Positions 52,609 through 62,429 of a stretch of 64,000 nt of DNA are shown in pieces. Within the stretch, counting starts at the first letter, position 1. Every line of letters starts with the position of its first letter. The translations under genes were made by a program, and so were the position numbers. The notes under the pieces were generated by a model. The model had not been told where the DNA came from, did not search any database, and worked only from the letters and a program-made list of their open reading frames with translations. The stretch is from Streptomyces shenzhenensis (GTDB lineage: Bacteria; Actinomycetota; Actinomycetes; Streptomycetales; Streptomycetaceae): positions 124,001 to 188,000 of the forward strand of contig NZ_PENI01000017.1 in assembly GCF_003688995.1 (NCBI RefSeq), given 5' to 3'.

Positions 52609-53736
52609 TCAGCTGAGTGACTTCAGGGCTGCCGGGTCGAACGGCTTCAGCTCGTCGAACCGGTTCCCGAGCACCTTCGCCGCCCACTGCGGGTCCTGGA
52701 GCAGCGCGCGGCCGACCGCCACCAGGTCGAACTCCTCCGCCTCCAGGCTGTCCAGCAGCCTGTCGATGCTCTGCACCGGCGCGCCCTCGCCCCGGAAGCC
52801 CTGGACGAAATCGCCGTCGAGGCCGACCGAGCCCACGGTGATGGCCGGCCTGCCGGTGAGCTTCTTGGTCCAGCCGGCCAGATTGAGGTCGGAGCCCTCG
52901 AACTCGGGGACCCAGTAACGGCGGGTGGAGGCGTGGAAGGCGTCCACACCGGCCGCGGCCAGCGGGGTCAGGACGGCCTCCAGCTCCCCGGGGGTCTCGG
53001 CGAGCCGCGCGTCGTACGCCCCCTGCTTCCACTGCGAGTAGCGGAGGACGACCGGGAAACCGGCCGAGACGCGCTCACGCACCGCGGCCACGATCTCCGC
53101 CGCGAACCGGGTCCGGGCCACCGGGTCCCCGCCGTACGCGTCGGTGCGCCGGTTGGTGCCCGCCCACAGGAACTGGTCGAGCAGATAGCCGTGGGCGCCG
53201 TGCAGTTCCACCCCGTCGAAGCCGATGCGCTCCGCGGCGGCGGCCGCGTCGGCGAAGGCGCCGATCACGGCGTCCAGGTCGGCCCGTGTCATCGCCCTGC
53301 CGGTGCCCTCGGTGCCGTCGACGCGCAGCCCCGAGGGGCCGATCGCGGGCGCGTCCGGGAACGGCGGCTGGCCCTGCTCGCGGACCATGCCGATGTGCCA
53401 CAGCTGCGGGACGATCGTGCCGCCCGCCGCGTGCACCGCCTCGGTGACCCGGGCCCAGCCCGCCAGCTGCTCCGCGCCATGGAACCGGGGGATCCGGTCG
53501 CTCTGCCCGGCCGACTCGTGGCCGACGTAGGTGCCTTCGGTGATGATCAGTCCGACGCCCGCGGCGGCGCGGCGGGCATAGTACGAGACGACGTCCTCGC
53601 CGGGGATGCCGTCCGGCGCGAACGCACGGGTCATCGGGGCCATCGCGATCCGGTTGGGGACCGTGAGCCCGTTGAGCGCGATCGGGCGGGCGAGGATCTG
53701 GGCCGCGCGGGAGGCGGGCGGGGTGGTGACGGTCAC
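52609..53736 (-). CDS. Old Yellow Enzyme-type NADH:flavin oxidoreductase
   Basis: A 375-residue FMN enzyme (OYE family). VPNRIAMAPMTRAFAPDGIP (start of barrel), HAAGGTIVPQLWHIGMV, GFDGVELHGAHGYLLDQFLW (HGAHGYL) and the phosphate-binding AVGRALLQDP near the end are clear. It reduces activated C=C bonds with NAD(P)H; no specific substrate. GTG at 53736 has GAGGAG seven bases upstream. Gene stands alone, with a palindromic element before the start. Confidence 0.9.
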   Translation of the reverse strand: MTVTTPPASRAAQILARPIALNGLTVPNRIAMAPMTRAFAPDGIPGEDVVSYYARRAAAGVGLIITEGTYVGHESAGQSDRIPRFHGAEQLAGWARVTEAVHAAGGTIVPQLWHIGMVREQGQPPFPDAPAIGPSGLRVDGTEGTGRAMTRADLDAVIGAFADAAAAAERIGFDGVELHGAHGYLLDQFLWAGTNRRTDAYGGDPVARTRFAAEIVAAVRERVSAGFPVVLRYSQWKQGAYDARLAETPGELEAVLTPLAAAGVDAFHASTRRYWVPEFEGSDLNLAGWTKKLTGRPAITVGSVGLDGDFVQGFRGEGAPVQSIDRLLDSLEAEEFDLVAVGRALLQDPQWAAKVLGNRFDELKPFDPAALKSLS

Positions 53737-53773
53737 GTGGGGGCTCCTCAGCCGGCTGCGGACTGCTCGGTAT

Positions 53774-53794
53774 ATGCACACGCATCGAGTGCAT
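53774..53794. promoter_or_regulatory. Candidate operator upstream of the OYE gene
   Basis: ATGCAC (53774-53779) and GTGCAT (53789-53794) form a perfect inverted repeat in the otherwise GC-rich region 38 bp upstream of the OYE start. No adjacent regulator gene is present. Confidence 0.4.
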
Positions 53795-53889
53795 CCCTCA
53801 CGGCAACCGCTCCGCCCCCCACCGCATTCCTGTCCCGCGCCTCCGACGCCCCCCGTCTCCCGAGGCCGCCGTGACGAGCCGGGACACGG

Positions 53890-53931
53890 CCGAGGGCGGC
53901 ACCCCCTGGGGTCAGGGAGTGCCGCCCTCGG
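53890..53931. terminator. Hairpin terminator after groEL2
   Basis: CCGAGGGCGGCAC (53890-53902) and GTGCCGCCCTCGG (53919-53931) are perfect inverted repeats; the gap holds CCCC/GGGG-like bases that extend the stem. It lies 34 bp beyond the groEL2 stop. Confidence 0.85.
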
Positions 53932-53964
53932 TACGTGGCGGACGGAACCGATCCTCGATGAGGA

Positions 53965-55587
<1,623 letters not shown>

Positions 55588-55732
55588 GTGAAGTGGTCCC
55601 TCCAGGACTGGGGGTGATTCCTTCGGACCGCGCCCGCGCCCGCGACGGACGGCTCACCGGCCTCGTGGTTCCTTGCCCCACCCGGCCTGCGGGCCTCACC
55701 GACCCGGTCCTTCGTTGTCACTCTCACCTTCA

Positions 55733-55777
55733 GAGTGCTAACGCCAATGATTAGCACTCGGCCCACCCGAGTGCAAG
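55733..55777. promoter_or_regulatory. CIRCE element with an extra half-site
   Basis: Three half-sites are spaced by exactly 9 bp: GAGTGCTAA (55733-55741), TTAGCACTC (55751-55759) and GAGTGCAAG (55769-55777). The last pair is the usual CIRCE order (TTAGCACTC, N9, GAGTGCNAN) with two changes; the first pair is the opposite order. Bound HrcA would repress groEL2. Confidence 0.85.
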
Positions 55778-55870
55778 ATGCGCCCGCGACGTGGGCCCGT
55801 CGCGAGGGGTGGCGACCGGGTGACGGACGGGCCCTCGCGCGCCCCGGGCCGGGGCCGGAGCGGGCACGCC

Positions 55871-55904
55871 GAAGGGCCCGCACCCCGGGAGGTACGGGCC
55901 CTTC
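55871..55904. terminator. Hairpin terminator after cspA
   Basis: GAAGGGCCCG (55871-55880) and CGGGCCCTTC (55895-55904) pair perfectly around a 14-nt loop, 14 bp past the cspA stop. Confidence 0.85.
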
Positions 55905-55917
55905 GCGTGAAGAACGT

Positions 55918-56121
55918 TCAGGCGGTGACGCGAACCATGTCGGCCTGCGGGCCCTTCTGACCCTGCGAGATCTCGAACTCGACCCGCTGGCCCTCTTCCA
56001 GGGTGCGGTAGCCGTCCATCTGAATCGCGCTGTAGTGGACGAAGACGTCCGCACCACCGTCGACCGCGATGAAGCCGTACCCCTTCTCCGCGTTGAACCA
56101 CTTGACGGTGCCCTGAGCCAT
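55918..56121 (-). CDS. cspA: Cold-shock protein CspA
   Basis: A 67-residue single-domain cold-shock protein, OB-fold RNA chaperone. AQGTVKWFNAEKGYGFIAVD has RNP1 KGYGFI and DVFVHYSAI is RNP2. The ATG at 56121 has GGGGAG seven bases upstream. It is separated from groEL2 by the CIRCE region and ends in its own terminator. A structured sequence lies about 300 bp upstream. Confidence 0.96.
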   Translation of the reverse strand: MAQGTVKWFNAEKGYGFIAVDGGADVFVHYSAIQMDGYRTLEEGQRVEFEISQGQKGPQADMVRVTA

Positions 56122-56151
56122 GCCTAACTCCCCTATTACTGGCCCTTGCAC

Positions 56152-56475
56152 AGATCCACACTTCGCGGACCCGGGTCAGACCTCACCCCCCAAGGTTGGG
56201 GGCGTGCGCCGGAACGCGTCGACCGCGGCTGAATGTATCTGTCCAACTGCCGTCTGCAACAGGTCAATCGGACGAGAATTCTGGACGCACCCGGTCGGGA
56301 ATCTGCCGAGAATTCACCAGAATTCAGGGCAAGTCGGGCTCCACATAAGGAGCAAAAGCCACGAAGAACGCGGGGAGTTTGGCGACTTCTTGGCGGGTGC
56401 ACGGATTGAATCCGGGGCTTGCGCCCCGGAGACCGGGAGCGCGTTCCCCAACTCTACCGCGCTCAACCCCGCAGA
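56152..56475 (-). other. cspA upstream region with tRNA-like structured segment
   Basis: Gene-free for about 320 bp. On the minus strand, 56391-56470 folds into two strong hairpins: GAGCGCG pairing with CGCGCTC (56437-56443 and 56458-56464), and CCGGGGC-GCAA-GCCCCGG with a GNRA tetraloop (56412-56429). The segment TTCAATCC and the final CACCCGCCA resemble a tRNA T-arm and CCA end, but the acceptor stem does not pair. Three GAATTC sites occur at 56276-56325. It may be a tRNA relic or a structured RNA. Confidence 0.35.
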
Positions 56476-56510
56476 ATTGCCCCCTCCGCTTCTCTCACGG
56501 AGGGGGCAAT
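56476..56510. terminator. Hairpin terminator of the thrC-moaD operon
   Basis: Perfect 13-bp stem: ATTGCCCCCTCCG (56476-56488) and CGGAGGGGGCAAT (56498-56510), 9-nt loop, 44 bp past the moaD-like stop. Confidence 0.9.
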
Positions 56511-56554
56511 CGGATGAACAGTCGGTAACCGAGGTTACCGAAGGTAAGGGACCG

Positions 56555-56830
56555 TCAGCCGCCGGCCACGGCCGGAATGATGGACACGCCCGCGCCGTCC
56601 GGCGTCACCGTCTCCAGGCCCTGCTCGAAGCGGACGTCGTCGTCGTTGACGTACACGTTGACGAAGCGGCGCAGCTTGCCCTGGTCGTCCAGCACGCGCG
56701 CGGCGATGCCGGTGTGGTTCTGCTCCAGGTCGGCGATGACCTCCGCGAGGTTGGCGCCCTCGGCGCTCACCTCGGCCCGGCCGCCCGTGTAGGTGCGCAG
56801 GATGGTGGGGATGCGAACGGTCACGCTCAT
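56555..56830 (-). CDS. MoaD/ThiS-family sulfur carrier protein
   Basis: A 91-residue ubiquitin-like protein: MSVTVRIPTILRTYTGGRAE start and C-terminal VAGG, the activated diglycine. Such proteins are adenylated and carry sulfur. Adjacent to thrC it fits the CysO-like carrier for cysteine synthesis in actinobacteria. Its ATG overlaps the thrC stop by 4 bp (56827-56830). Confidence 0.9.
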   Translation of the reverse strand: MSVTVRIPTILRTYTGGRAEVSAEGANLAEVIADLEQNHTGIAARVLDDQGKLRRFVNVYVNDDDVRFEQGLETVTPDGAGVSIIPAVAGG

Positions 56831-58110
56831 GCGAGGCCAGCCTCTCGGAAGGAGTCCAGGTTCGGGCGGATGGTGGCGGTGGGGCCGGTGCCGGCCACCG
56901 CGTCGAGGGTCTTGAGGCCGTCGCCGGTGTTGAGGACGACCGTGGTGAGCGCGGGGTCGAGGACACCGTCGTCGATCAGCTTCTTCGTCACGCCCACGGT
57001 GACACCGCCGGCCGTCTCCGCGAAGATGCCCTCGGTCCGGGCCAGCAGCTTGATCGCGTCGACGACCTGCTCGTCCGTCACATCCTCCACGGCACCGCCG
57101 GTGCGGCGGGCGATGTCGAGGACGTAGGGGCCGTCGGCCGGGTTGCCGATCGCCAGGGACTTGGCGATCGTGTTCGGCTTCTGCGGGCGGACCACGTCGT
57201 GACCGGCCTTGAACGCGGTGGACACCGGCGAGCAGCCCTCGGCCTGCGCACCGAAGATCTTGTACGGCCGGTCCTCGACGAGGCCCAGCGCGATCAGTTC
57301 CCGCAGCCCCTTGTCGATCTTGGTGAGCTGGGACCCTGAGGCGATCGGGACGACGAGCTGGTCGGGCAGCCGCCAGCCGAGCTGCTCGCAGATCTCGTAC
57401 GCCAGGGTCTTGGAGCCCTCCGCGTAGTACGGCCGCAGGTTGACGTTGACGAAGCCCCAGCCCTCGCCGGCCGGGTCGCCGATCAGCTCGGAGCAGAAGC
57501 GGTTCACGTCGTCGTAGTTGCCCTCGATGCCGACGAGCTCACCGCCGTAGATCGCGGCCATGACGACCTTGCCCTGCTCCAGGTCGTAGGGGATGAACAC
57601 ACAGGAGCGGAGGCCGGACCGGGCCGCCGCGGCGCCGACGGCCCCGGCGAGGTTGCCGGTCGAGGAGCAGGACAGGGTCGTGAAGCCGAAGGCGCGCGCC
57701 GCCTCCAGCGCCTGGGCGACCACCCGGTCCTTGAAGGAGTGCGTCGGGTTGCCGGAGTCGTCCTTCACGTACAGGCCGCCGGTGACGCCCAGTTCGCGGG
57801 CCAGGTTGTCGGCCTGGACCAGCTTGGTCCAGCCCGGGTTCAGGTTGGGCTTCTCGGCCACGTCCGCGGGGACGGGCAGGAGCGGCGCATAGCGCCAGAT
57901 GTTCGCGGGTCCCGCCTCGATCGTGCGGCGCAGTTCCTCGGTGTCGTACGCCGAGAAGTCGTACGCGATCTCCAGCGGGCCGAAACACTCCTCGCAGGCG
58001 AACAGCGGTCCGAGCGGCACCCGGTGACCGCACTCGCGGCAGCTCAGGGCGGCGGCGGGACCGAGGTCCACAGACTTCTTCGCGGTGCTTGCAACGGTCT
58101 GCACAGCCAT
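56827..58110 (-). CDS. thrC: Threonine synthase ThrC
   Basis: A 427-residue PLP enzyme converting O-phosphohomoserine to threonine and phosphate. It begins with a zinc-ribbon-like segment (C24, C27, C39, C42). The PLP lysine is K127 (GNPTHSFKDRV); SCSSTGNLAGAVGAAAARSG forms the phosphate loop and ASGSQLTKIDKG is near the centre. It is coupled to a moaD-like gene. A SAM-I riboswitch lies in its leader, so expression is probably lowered by high S-adenosylmethionine, balancing phosphohomoserine use between threonine and methionine. Confidence 0.96.
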   Translation of the reverse strand: MAVQTVASTAKKSVDLGPAAALSCRECGHRVPLGPLFACEECFGPLEIAYDFSAYDTEELRRTIEAGPANIWRYAPLLPVPADVAEKPNLNPGWTKLVQADNLARELGVTGGLYVKDDSGNPTHSFKDRVVAQALEAARAFGFTTLSCSSTGNLAGAVGAAAARSGLRSCVFIPYDLEQGKVVMAAIYGGELVGIEGNYDDVNRFCSELIGDPAGEGWGFVNVNLRPYYAEGSKTLAYEICEQLGWRLPDQLVVPIASGSQLTKIDKGLRELIALGLVEDRPYKIFGAQAEGCSPVSTAFKAGHDVVRPQKPNTIAKSLAIGNPADGPYVLDIARRTGGAVEDVTDEQVVDAIKLLARTEGIFAETAGGVTVGVTKKLIDDGVLDPALTTVVLNTGDGLKTLDAVAGTGPTATIRPNLDSFREAGLA

Positions 58111-58147
58111 GTGAGGCGAGGCCCTTTCTCCTCATCTTCCTCACGAC

Positions 58148-58294
58148 GCATCTCGCCGTGAGACGGATTTGGCACCTTCCCTAGCCGGGAGCCTCGCGGA
58201 AACGATCGGATGGCGCTGCGATCGGTACGAGTGCCGGCTGGAGGGTTGCCGGGGCTTCATCGGGCCGTGTCCCTCTGCCCCTCTGGATGAGCTG
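58148..58294 (-). promoter_or_regulatory. SAM-I (S-box) riboswitch upstream of thrC
   Basis: Read on the minus strand, the leader shows the S-box core: CTCATCCAGAGGGG, GAGGGACACGGCCCGATGAA, GCCCCGGCAACCCTCC and GGTGCCAAATCC, ending near GAGATG. These match the conserved P2/P3/P4 and SAM-binding core. Position, orientation and distance (38 nt) to the thrC ATG fit a leader riboswitch. Confidence 0.9.
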
Positions 58295-58451
58295 TATGCG
58301 GTTGTGAACGCCGACGACCCCCGACATGCGATGGTCATCCGCGTTGTTCAAGACTGTAACCGAAGGCCAGGACAGTTGAGATAGTCGTCCGAACCGCGAG
58401 ATGGATCACACCTGCACCAGAAGTGATCACGACAGTGAGGAGCAGCTGACT

Positions 58452-59396
58452 GTGCTGGAAGAAGTCGAGCGCTGGCTGGCCACCCGCTCCTGGTCCGTGA
58501 CCGACCGCCCGCTGCACAAGATCCTCGCCGCGAAACAGCGTACGGGCCGGTCGGTGTCCGTCGTGCTGCCCGCGCTCAACGAGGAGGAGACGGTCGGCGA
58601 CATCGTCGCCGTCATCCGGCACGACCTCATGCGGCAGGCGCCGCTGGTCGACGAGATCGTCGTCGTCGACTCGGGGTCCACCGACCGCACCTCCGAGGTG
58701 GCCGCCGCGGCGGGCGCCCGGGTGGTGCACCGCGACGCCATCCTGCCGCGGCTGCCCGCCGCGCCCGGCAAGGGCGAGGTCCTGTGGCGCTCGCTGCTGG
58801 TCACCGGCGGGGACATCGTCTGTTTCGTCGACGCGGACCTGCGGGAGTTCTCCGCCGACTTCGTCACCGGGATCGTGGGCCCGCTGCTCACCGACCCGGA
58901 CGTCGACCTGGTCAAGGCCATGTACGACCGCCCGCTGGCCGGCGCGGCCGGTCAGGGCGGCCGGGTCACCGAGCTGATGGCCCGCCCGCTGCTCAATATG
59001 CACTGGCCGCAGCTGGCCGGTTTCGTGCAGCCGCTCGGCGGCGAGTACGCGGCCCGCCGCTCCCTGCTGGAGCAGCTGCCGTTCCCCGTCGGATACGGCG
59101 TCGAGCTGGGCATGCTGGTCGACGCCCTGCACCTGGTGGGCCTGAACTCCCTCGCCCAGGTCGATGTCGGTGTGCGCAAGCACCGGCACCAGGACGGGCA
59201 GGCGCTGGGCCGGATGGCCGCCGCGATCTACCGCACCGCCCAGCTGCGGCTGGCCCGCGGGCACCTGGTGCGGCCCTCCCTCACCCAGTTCGAACGGGGC
59301 GAGGACGGCTTCGAGCCGCGCACCCACCCGGTGGACACCGAGGAGCGGCCGCCCATGGTGGAGATCGCTGAGTACGCCGCCCGCCGGGTGGCCTGA
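58452..59396 (+). CDS. gpgS: Glucosyl-3-phosphoglycerate synthase (GT81)
   Basis: A 314-residue GT-A glycosyltransferase that moves glucose from a nucleotide sugar to 3-phosphoglycerate, a step to glucosylglycerate or methylglucose lipopolysaccharide. PALNEEETV (39-47), DSGSTD (73-78) and FVDADL (125-130, the DXD metal motif) are clear; GYGVELGMLVD and MARPLLNMHWPQL follow. GTG at 58452 has AGGAG ten bases upstream and is preferred over the earlier ATG at 58401. It is followed by otsA after 81 bp. Confidence 0.88.
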   Translation: MLEEVERWLATRSWSVTDRPLHKILAAKQRTGRSVSVVLPALNEEETVGDIVAVIRHDLMRQAPLVDEIVVVDSGSTDRTSEVAAAAGARVVHRDAILPRLPAAPGKGEVLWRSLLVTGGDIVCFVDADLREFSADFVTGIVGPLLTDPDVDLVKAMYDRPLAGAAGQGGRVTELMARPLLNMHWPQLAGFVQPLGGEYAARRSLLEQLPFPVGYGVELGMLVDALHLVGLNSLAQVDVGVRKHRHQDGQALGRMAAAIYRTAQLRLARGHLVRPSLTQFERGEDGFEPRTHPVDTEERPPMVEIAEYAARRVA

Positions 59397-59477
59397 AGCC
59401 GAAGCCGGGCCGGGCCCGGCCCACCCGGGAGCGGACCGTACGTTTGAGCGTTTCCGGGCCGGGCTAGGTTGAGGCGT

Positions 59478-60884
59478 ATGGCTTCCACGCAGGGTGCTGC
59501 CCAGGTGCTGGTCGCGTCCAACCGCGGCCCGGTCTCGTACACCGGCCAGCAGGACGGCTCGCTGGTCGCCAGGCGGGGCGGCGGCGGACTGGTCTCCGGG
59601 CTCTCGGCGATCGGGTCCGACGCGGACGCGCTGTGGGTGTGCGCGGCGCTGTCCGACGGTGACCGCGAGGCGGTGCGCCGCGGGGTCGGCGAGCCCGGCG
59701 TGCGGATGCTGGACATTCCGGCCGACGTGCACGCCGACGCCTACAACGGCATCGCCAACTCGGTGCTGTGGTTCGTGCACCACATGCTCTACCAGACGCC
59801 GCTGGAGCCGGTCTTCGACGCGGAGTTCCGGCGGCAGTGGGCTTCGTACCAAGCCTACAACCGGGCGTTCGCCGAGGCGCTGGCCCAGGAGGCGGCCGAG
59901 GGCGCGGCGGTCGTCGTGCAGGACTACCACCTGGCGCTGGCGCCCCGGATGCTCCGGCAGCTCCGCCCCGACCTGCGCATCGGCCACTTCTCGCACACCC
60001 CGTGGGCGCCGCCGGACTACTTCCGGCTGCTGCCCGACGACATCGCGGCCGAGCTGCTCGCCGGGATCCTCGGCGCGGACCGCGCGGCGTTCCTCACCCG
60101 GCGCTGGGCCGACGCCTTCACCGACTGCTGCCACGCCGTCCTCGGGCCCGGCATCCCGTCCGGCACCCGCGTCGGCGTGCACGGGCTGGGCGCCGACGCG
60201 GACTTCCTGCGGGGGCGCGCGCACGAGCCGGACGTGGCCGAGCGGATGACGGCGCTGCGGACGGAGATCGGCGCGGGCCGCAGGGCGATCGTGCGGGTGG
60301 ACCGCACGGAGCTGTCCAAGAACATCGTGCGCGGGCTGCTGGCGTACCGGCAGTTGCTGGCGGACCGCCCGGAGTGGCGCGAGCGGGTCGTGCACGTCGC
60401 CTTCGCCTACCCCTCGCGCCAGGACCTGGCCGTGTACCGGGACTACACGGCCGCGGTGCAGCGTGTCGCGGAGGAGATCAACGCCGAGTACGGGACGGCG
60501 GGTTGGACGCCGGTGCTGCTGCATGTCGAGGACGACTTCGCGCGCTCGCTGGCCGCCTACCGGCTGGCCGACGTGGCCCTGGTCAACCCCATCCGGGACG
60601 GCATGAACCTGGTCGCCAAGGAGGTGCCGGTCGTCTCCGACGAGGGCTGTGTGCTGGTGCTGTCCCGGGAGGCCGGGGCGTACGAGGAGCTGGGCGCGGA
60701 CGCGATCACCGTCAACCCGTACGACATCGGGGGCACCGCGGACGCCCTGCACCGGGCGCTCACCCTGCCGGCGGACGAGCGGGCCGAGCGGACGAAGCGG
60801 CTGATCGCCGCGGCCACGGCGCTGCCGCCTGCCCAGTGGTTCCTGGACCAGCTGCACGCCCTCCAGGCCGGTCAGGCCGGCTGA
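59478..60884 (+). CDS. otsA: Trehalose-6-phosphate synthase (OtsA)
   Basis: A 468-residue GT20 enzyme that joins UDP- or GDP-glucose and glucose-6-phosphate to form trehalose-6-phosphate. LVASNRGPVSY, VQDYHLALAPRMLRQLRPD, IGHFSHTPWAPP and VNPIRDGMNLVAKE are the family blocks; the last holds the DGMNLVxKE nucleotide-sugar site. The ATG at 59478 is preferred over 59469. It overlaps the convergent otsB gene by 13 bp. Cytosolic, providing stress protectant. Confidence 0.9.
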   Translation: MASTQGAAQVLVASNRGPVSYTGQQDGSLVARRGGGGLVSGLSAIGSDADALWVCAALSDGDREAVRRGVGEPGVRMLDIPADVHADAYNGIANSVLWFVHHMLYQTPLEPVFDAEFRRQWASYQAYNRAFAEALAQEAAEGAAVVVQDYHLALAPRMLRQLRPDLRIGHFSHTPWAPPDYFRLLPDDIAAELLAGILGADRAAFLTRRWADAFTDCCHAVLGPGIPSGTRVGVHGLGADADFLRGRAHEPDVAERMTALRTEIGAGRRAIVRVDRTELSKNIVRGLLAYRQLLADRPEWRERVVHVAFAYPSRQDLAVYRDYTAAVQRVAEEINAEYGTAGWTPVLLHVEDDFARSLAAYRLADVALVNPIRDGMNLVAKEVPVVSDEGCVLVLSREAGAYEELGADAITVNPYDIGGTADALHRALTLPADERAERTKRLIAAATALPPAQWFLDQLHALQAGQAG

Positions 60885-61738
60885 CCGGCGAGCGTCCGCA
60901 GCAGCCGCACCACCCCGGCCGGGCCGTCCACCACCAGGTCGGCGCGCTCGGCGAGTTCGGTCACCTCGCTGCTGCCGCTGCACACCAGCAGCCCGGGCAC
61001 GCCGTCGGAGCGGAGCTTGTCGACGGCCGCGAAGGCGGGGAGGTCGCCGAGGTCGTCGCCGGCGTACAGCACGGATTCGGCGCCGATCTCGCGGACGTAC
61101 TCCAGCAGGGCGACGCCCTTGTCCATGCCGGGCGGGCGCAGTTCGAGGACCAGGCGGCCCGGCTCGACGATCAGACCGTGCCGGGTGGCGAGGTCGGCGA
61201 GGGGGCCGTGCAGTGCCTCGAACGCGGCCTGCGGGTCCTCGGCGCGGCGGGTGTGCACGGCGACGGCCCGCCCCTTCTCTTCGATCCAGGTGCCCCGCCA
61301 GGCGCCGATCCGGTCGAGAAAGCCCGGCAGTTCGGCGCGGACGGCGGCGACGCCGGGGTGCGGGGCGGGGGCGCTGACGGTGCCGCTGACCGCGTCCCAG
61401 CGTTCGGCGCCGTAGTGGCCGAGGACGACGAGGTGCTCCAGGCCGGGTACGCCCGCGAAGCCGCCGTAGCGGACCGCGACCCCGGCGGGGCGTCCGGTGA
61501 CCACCGCGACGGAGGCCACCTTCGGGGCGAGGGCGGCGAGCGCGGGTACGGCGTCCGGGTGCGCGCGGGCCTGCTCGGGGTCGGCCACGATCGGCGCGAG
61601 CGTCCCGTCGAAGTCGAGGCCGATCACCGCGGTGCGCGGCCGCGCGAGCAGTGCGGCGAGCCCGTCCCGCCCGGCCTGGGTCACGGGCACCGGAATCCCG
61701 CCCTGAGACCCGGCCGAGCCCGTCCTATGAGTGCCCAT
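60872..61738 (-). CDS. otsB: Trehalose-6-phosphate phosphatase (OtsB)
   Basis: A 288-residue HAD phosphatase. GLDFDGTLAPI (DxDGT) supplies the nucleophile, VVTGRP motif II, and YAGDDLGDLPAF motif IV. The regions LVVLGHYGAERW and PPGMDKGVALLEYVRE fit OtsB. It converts trehalose-6-phosphate to trehalose. Encoded convergently with otsA, overlapping by 13 bp; expression therefore requires a separate promoter. Confidence 0.92.
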   Translation of the reverse strand: MGTHRTGSAGSQGGIPVPVTQAGRDGLAALLARPRTAVIGLDFDGTLAPIVADPEQARAHPDAVPALAALAPKVASVAVVTGRPAGVAVRYGGFAGVPGLEHLVVLGHYGAERWDAVSGTVSAPAPHPGVAAVRAELPGFLDRIGAWRGTWIEEKGRAVAVHTRRAEDPQAAFEALHGPLADLATRHGLIVEPGRLVLELRPPGMDKGVALLEYVREIGAESVLYAGDDLGDLPAFAAVDKLRSDGVPGLLVCSGSSEVTELAERADLVVDGPAGVVRLLRTLAGQPA

Positions 61739-62098
61739 ACTCCCGACCCTATCCACCCACCCCCTCCCCCACGCCCCACACCCACAAAGCAACTGAGCCG
61801 GGACCTCCGCACCACAGACGGCTACAGCGCCGCGTCCGGCTACAGCACCGCAGGCGGGTCCATCGCCACGGCAGGTTCAGCACCGCAGGCGGCTACAGCG
61901 CCGCGCGCGACCTGAGCACCACTCCCGGTCGCAGCGACGGGCGCGGCTTCAGCGCCGCAGGCGAGTACAGCGCTGCGCGCGGCCTAAGCGCCCCGTCCGG
62001 CCACAACGACCGGTGCGGCTTCAGCGCCGCAGGTGGTCGGCGGCCTCGGTGTCTTGGCCCTCGGCACCCGCGCCCGGTGCGCTCTGGCTCGGTGAAGG
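61739..62098. repeat. Degenerate short repeats upstream of otsB
   Basis: No gene. Near 61818-62040 a GGCTACAGCGCCGC-like motif recurs in varied form: GGCTACAGCACCGC, GGCTTCAGCGCCGC and GAGTACAGCGCTGC. Peptide translation gives GFSAAGEYSAAR-type low complexity without start. The upstream part should contain the otsB promoter. I read it as decaying repeated sequence. Confidence 0.45.
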
Positions 62099-62341
62099 TC
62101 AGTGTTGGGTTCGGTGGGTTTCGCGGAGGCGGCGTAGGCGGTTGACTGTCACCGGGTCGTGGGACAGGGCGCGCTCGTCGTCCAGCAGGGCGTTCAGGAG
62201 CTGGTAGTAGCGGACCGGGGCCAGGCCCAGTTCCTCGCGTATCGCCCGCTCCTTGGCGCCGGGTCCCGGAAAGCCCCGGCGCTCCAGCGCGAGGATGCCC
62301 TGTTCGCGGGGGCCCAGCTCATGGCGGTCGTCCGGTTCCAT
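62099..62341 (-). CDS. DUF3263 protein
   Basis: An 80-residue protein of the actinobacterial DUF3263 family: LGPREQGILALERRGFPGPG AKERAIREELGL, followed by PVRYYQLLNALLDDERALSH, ending DPVTVNRLRRLRE. The centre resembles a small sigma-like helix-turn-helix. ATG at 62341. Function unknown. It is divergent from nagK across the DasR site, which could affect both. Confidence 0.85.
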   Translation of the reverse strand: MEPDDRHELGPREQGILALERRGFPGPGAKERAIREELGLAPVRYYQLLNALLDDERALSHDPVTVNRLRRLRETHRTQH

Positions 62342-62385
62342 GCGTGCACCGTAACGCCGGGCACCGACAGCGACTCAGCGGCGTA

Positions 62386-62401
62386 AGTGGACTAGACCTC
62401 T
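62386..62401. promoter_or_regulatory. DasR site (dre) upstream of nagK
   Basis: AGTGGACTAGACCTCT differs from AGTGGTCTAGACCACT at only two positions, a well-known DasR target. It lies 29-44 bp upstream of the nagK GTG and 45 bp from the DUF3263 start. Repression by DasR and release by glucosamine-6-phosphate are established for nagKA. Confidence 0.9.
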
Positions 62402-62429
62402 TATGGGTCCGCGGTCCACACTGTTCCCC

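Noticed and set aside
56391..56470. A functional tRNA gene
   Set aside because: The 5' segment does not pair with the CCA-proximal segment and the T-loop is non-canonical; kept only as a structured element.
61739..62098. Coding low-complexity protein upstream of otsB
   Set aside because: No start codon with a ribosome site and irregular repeats; composition resembles decayed repeats.
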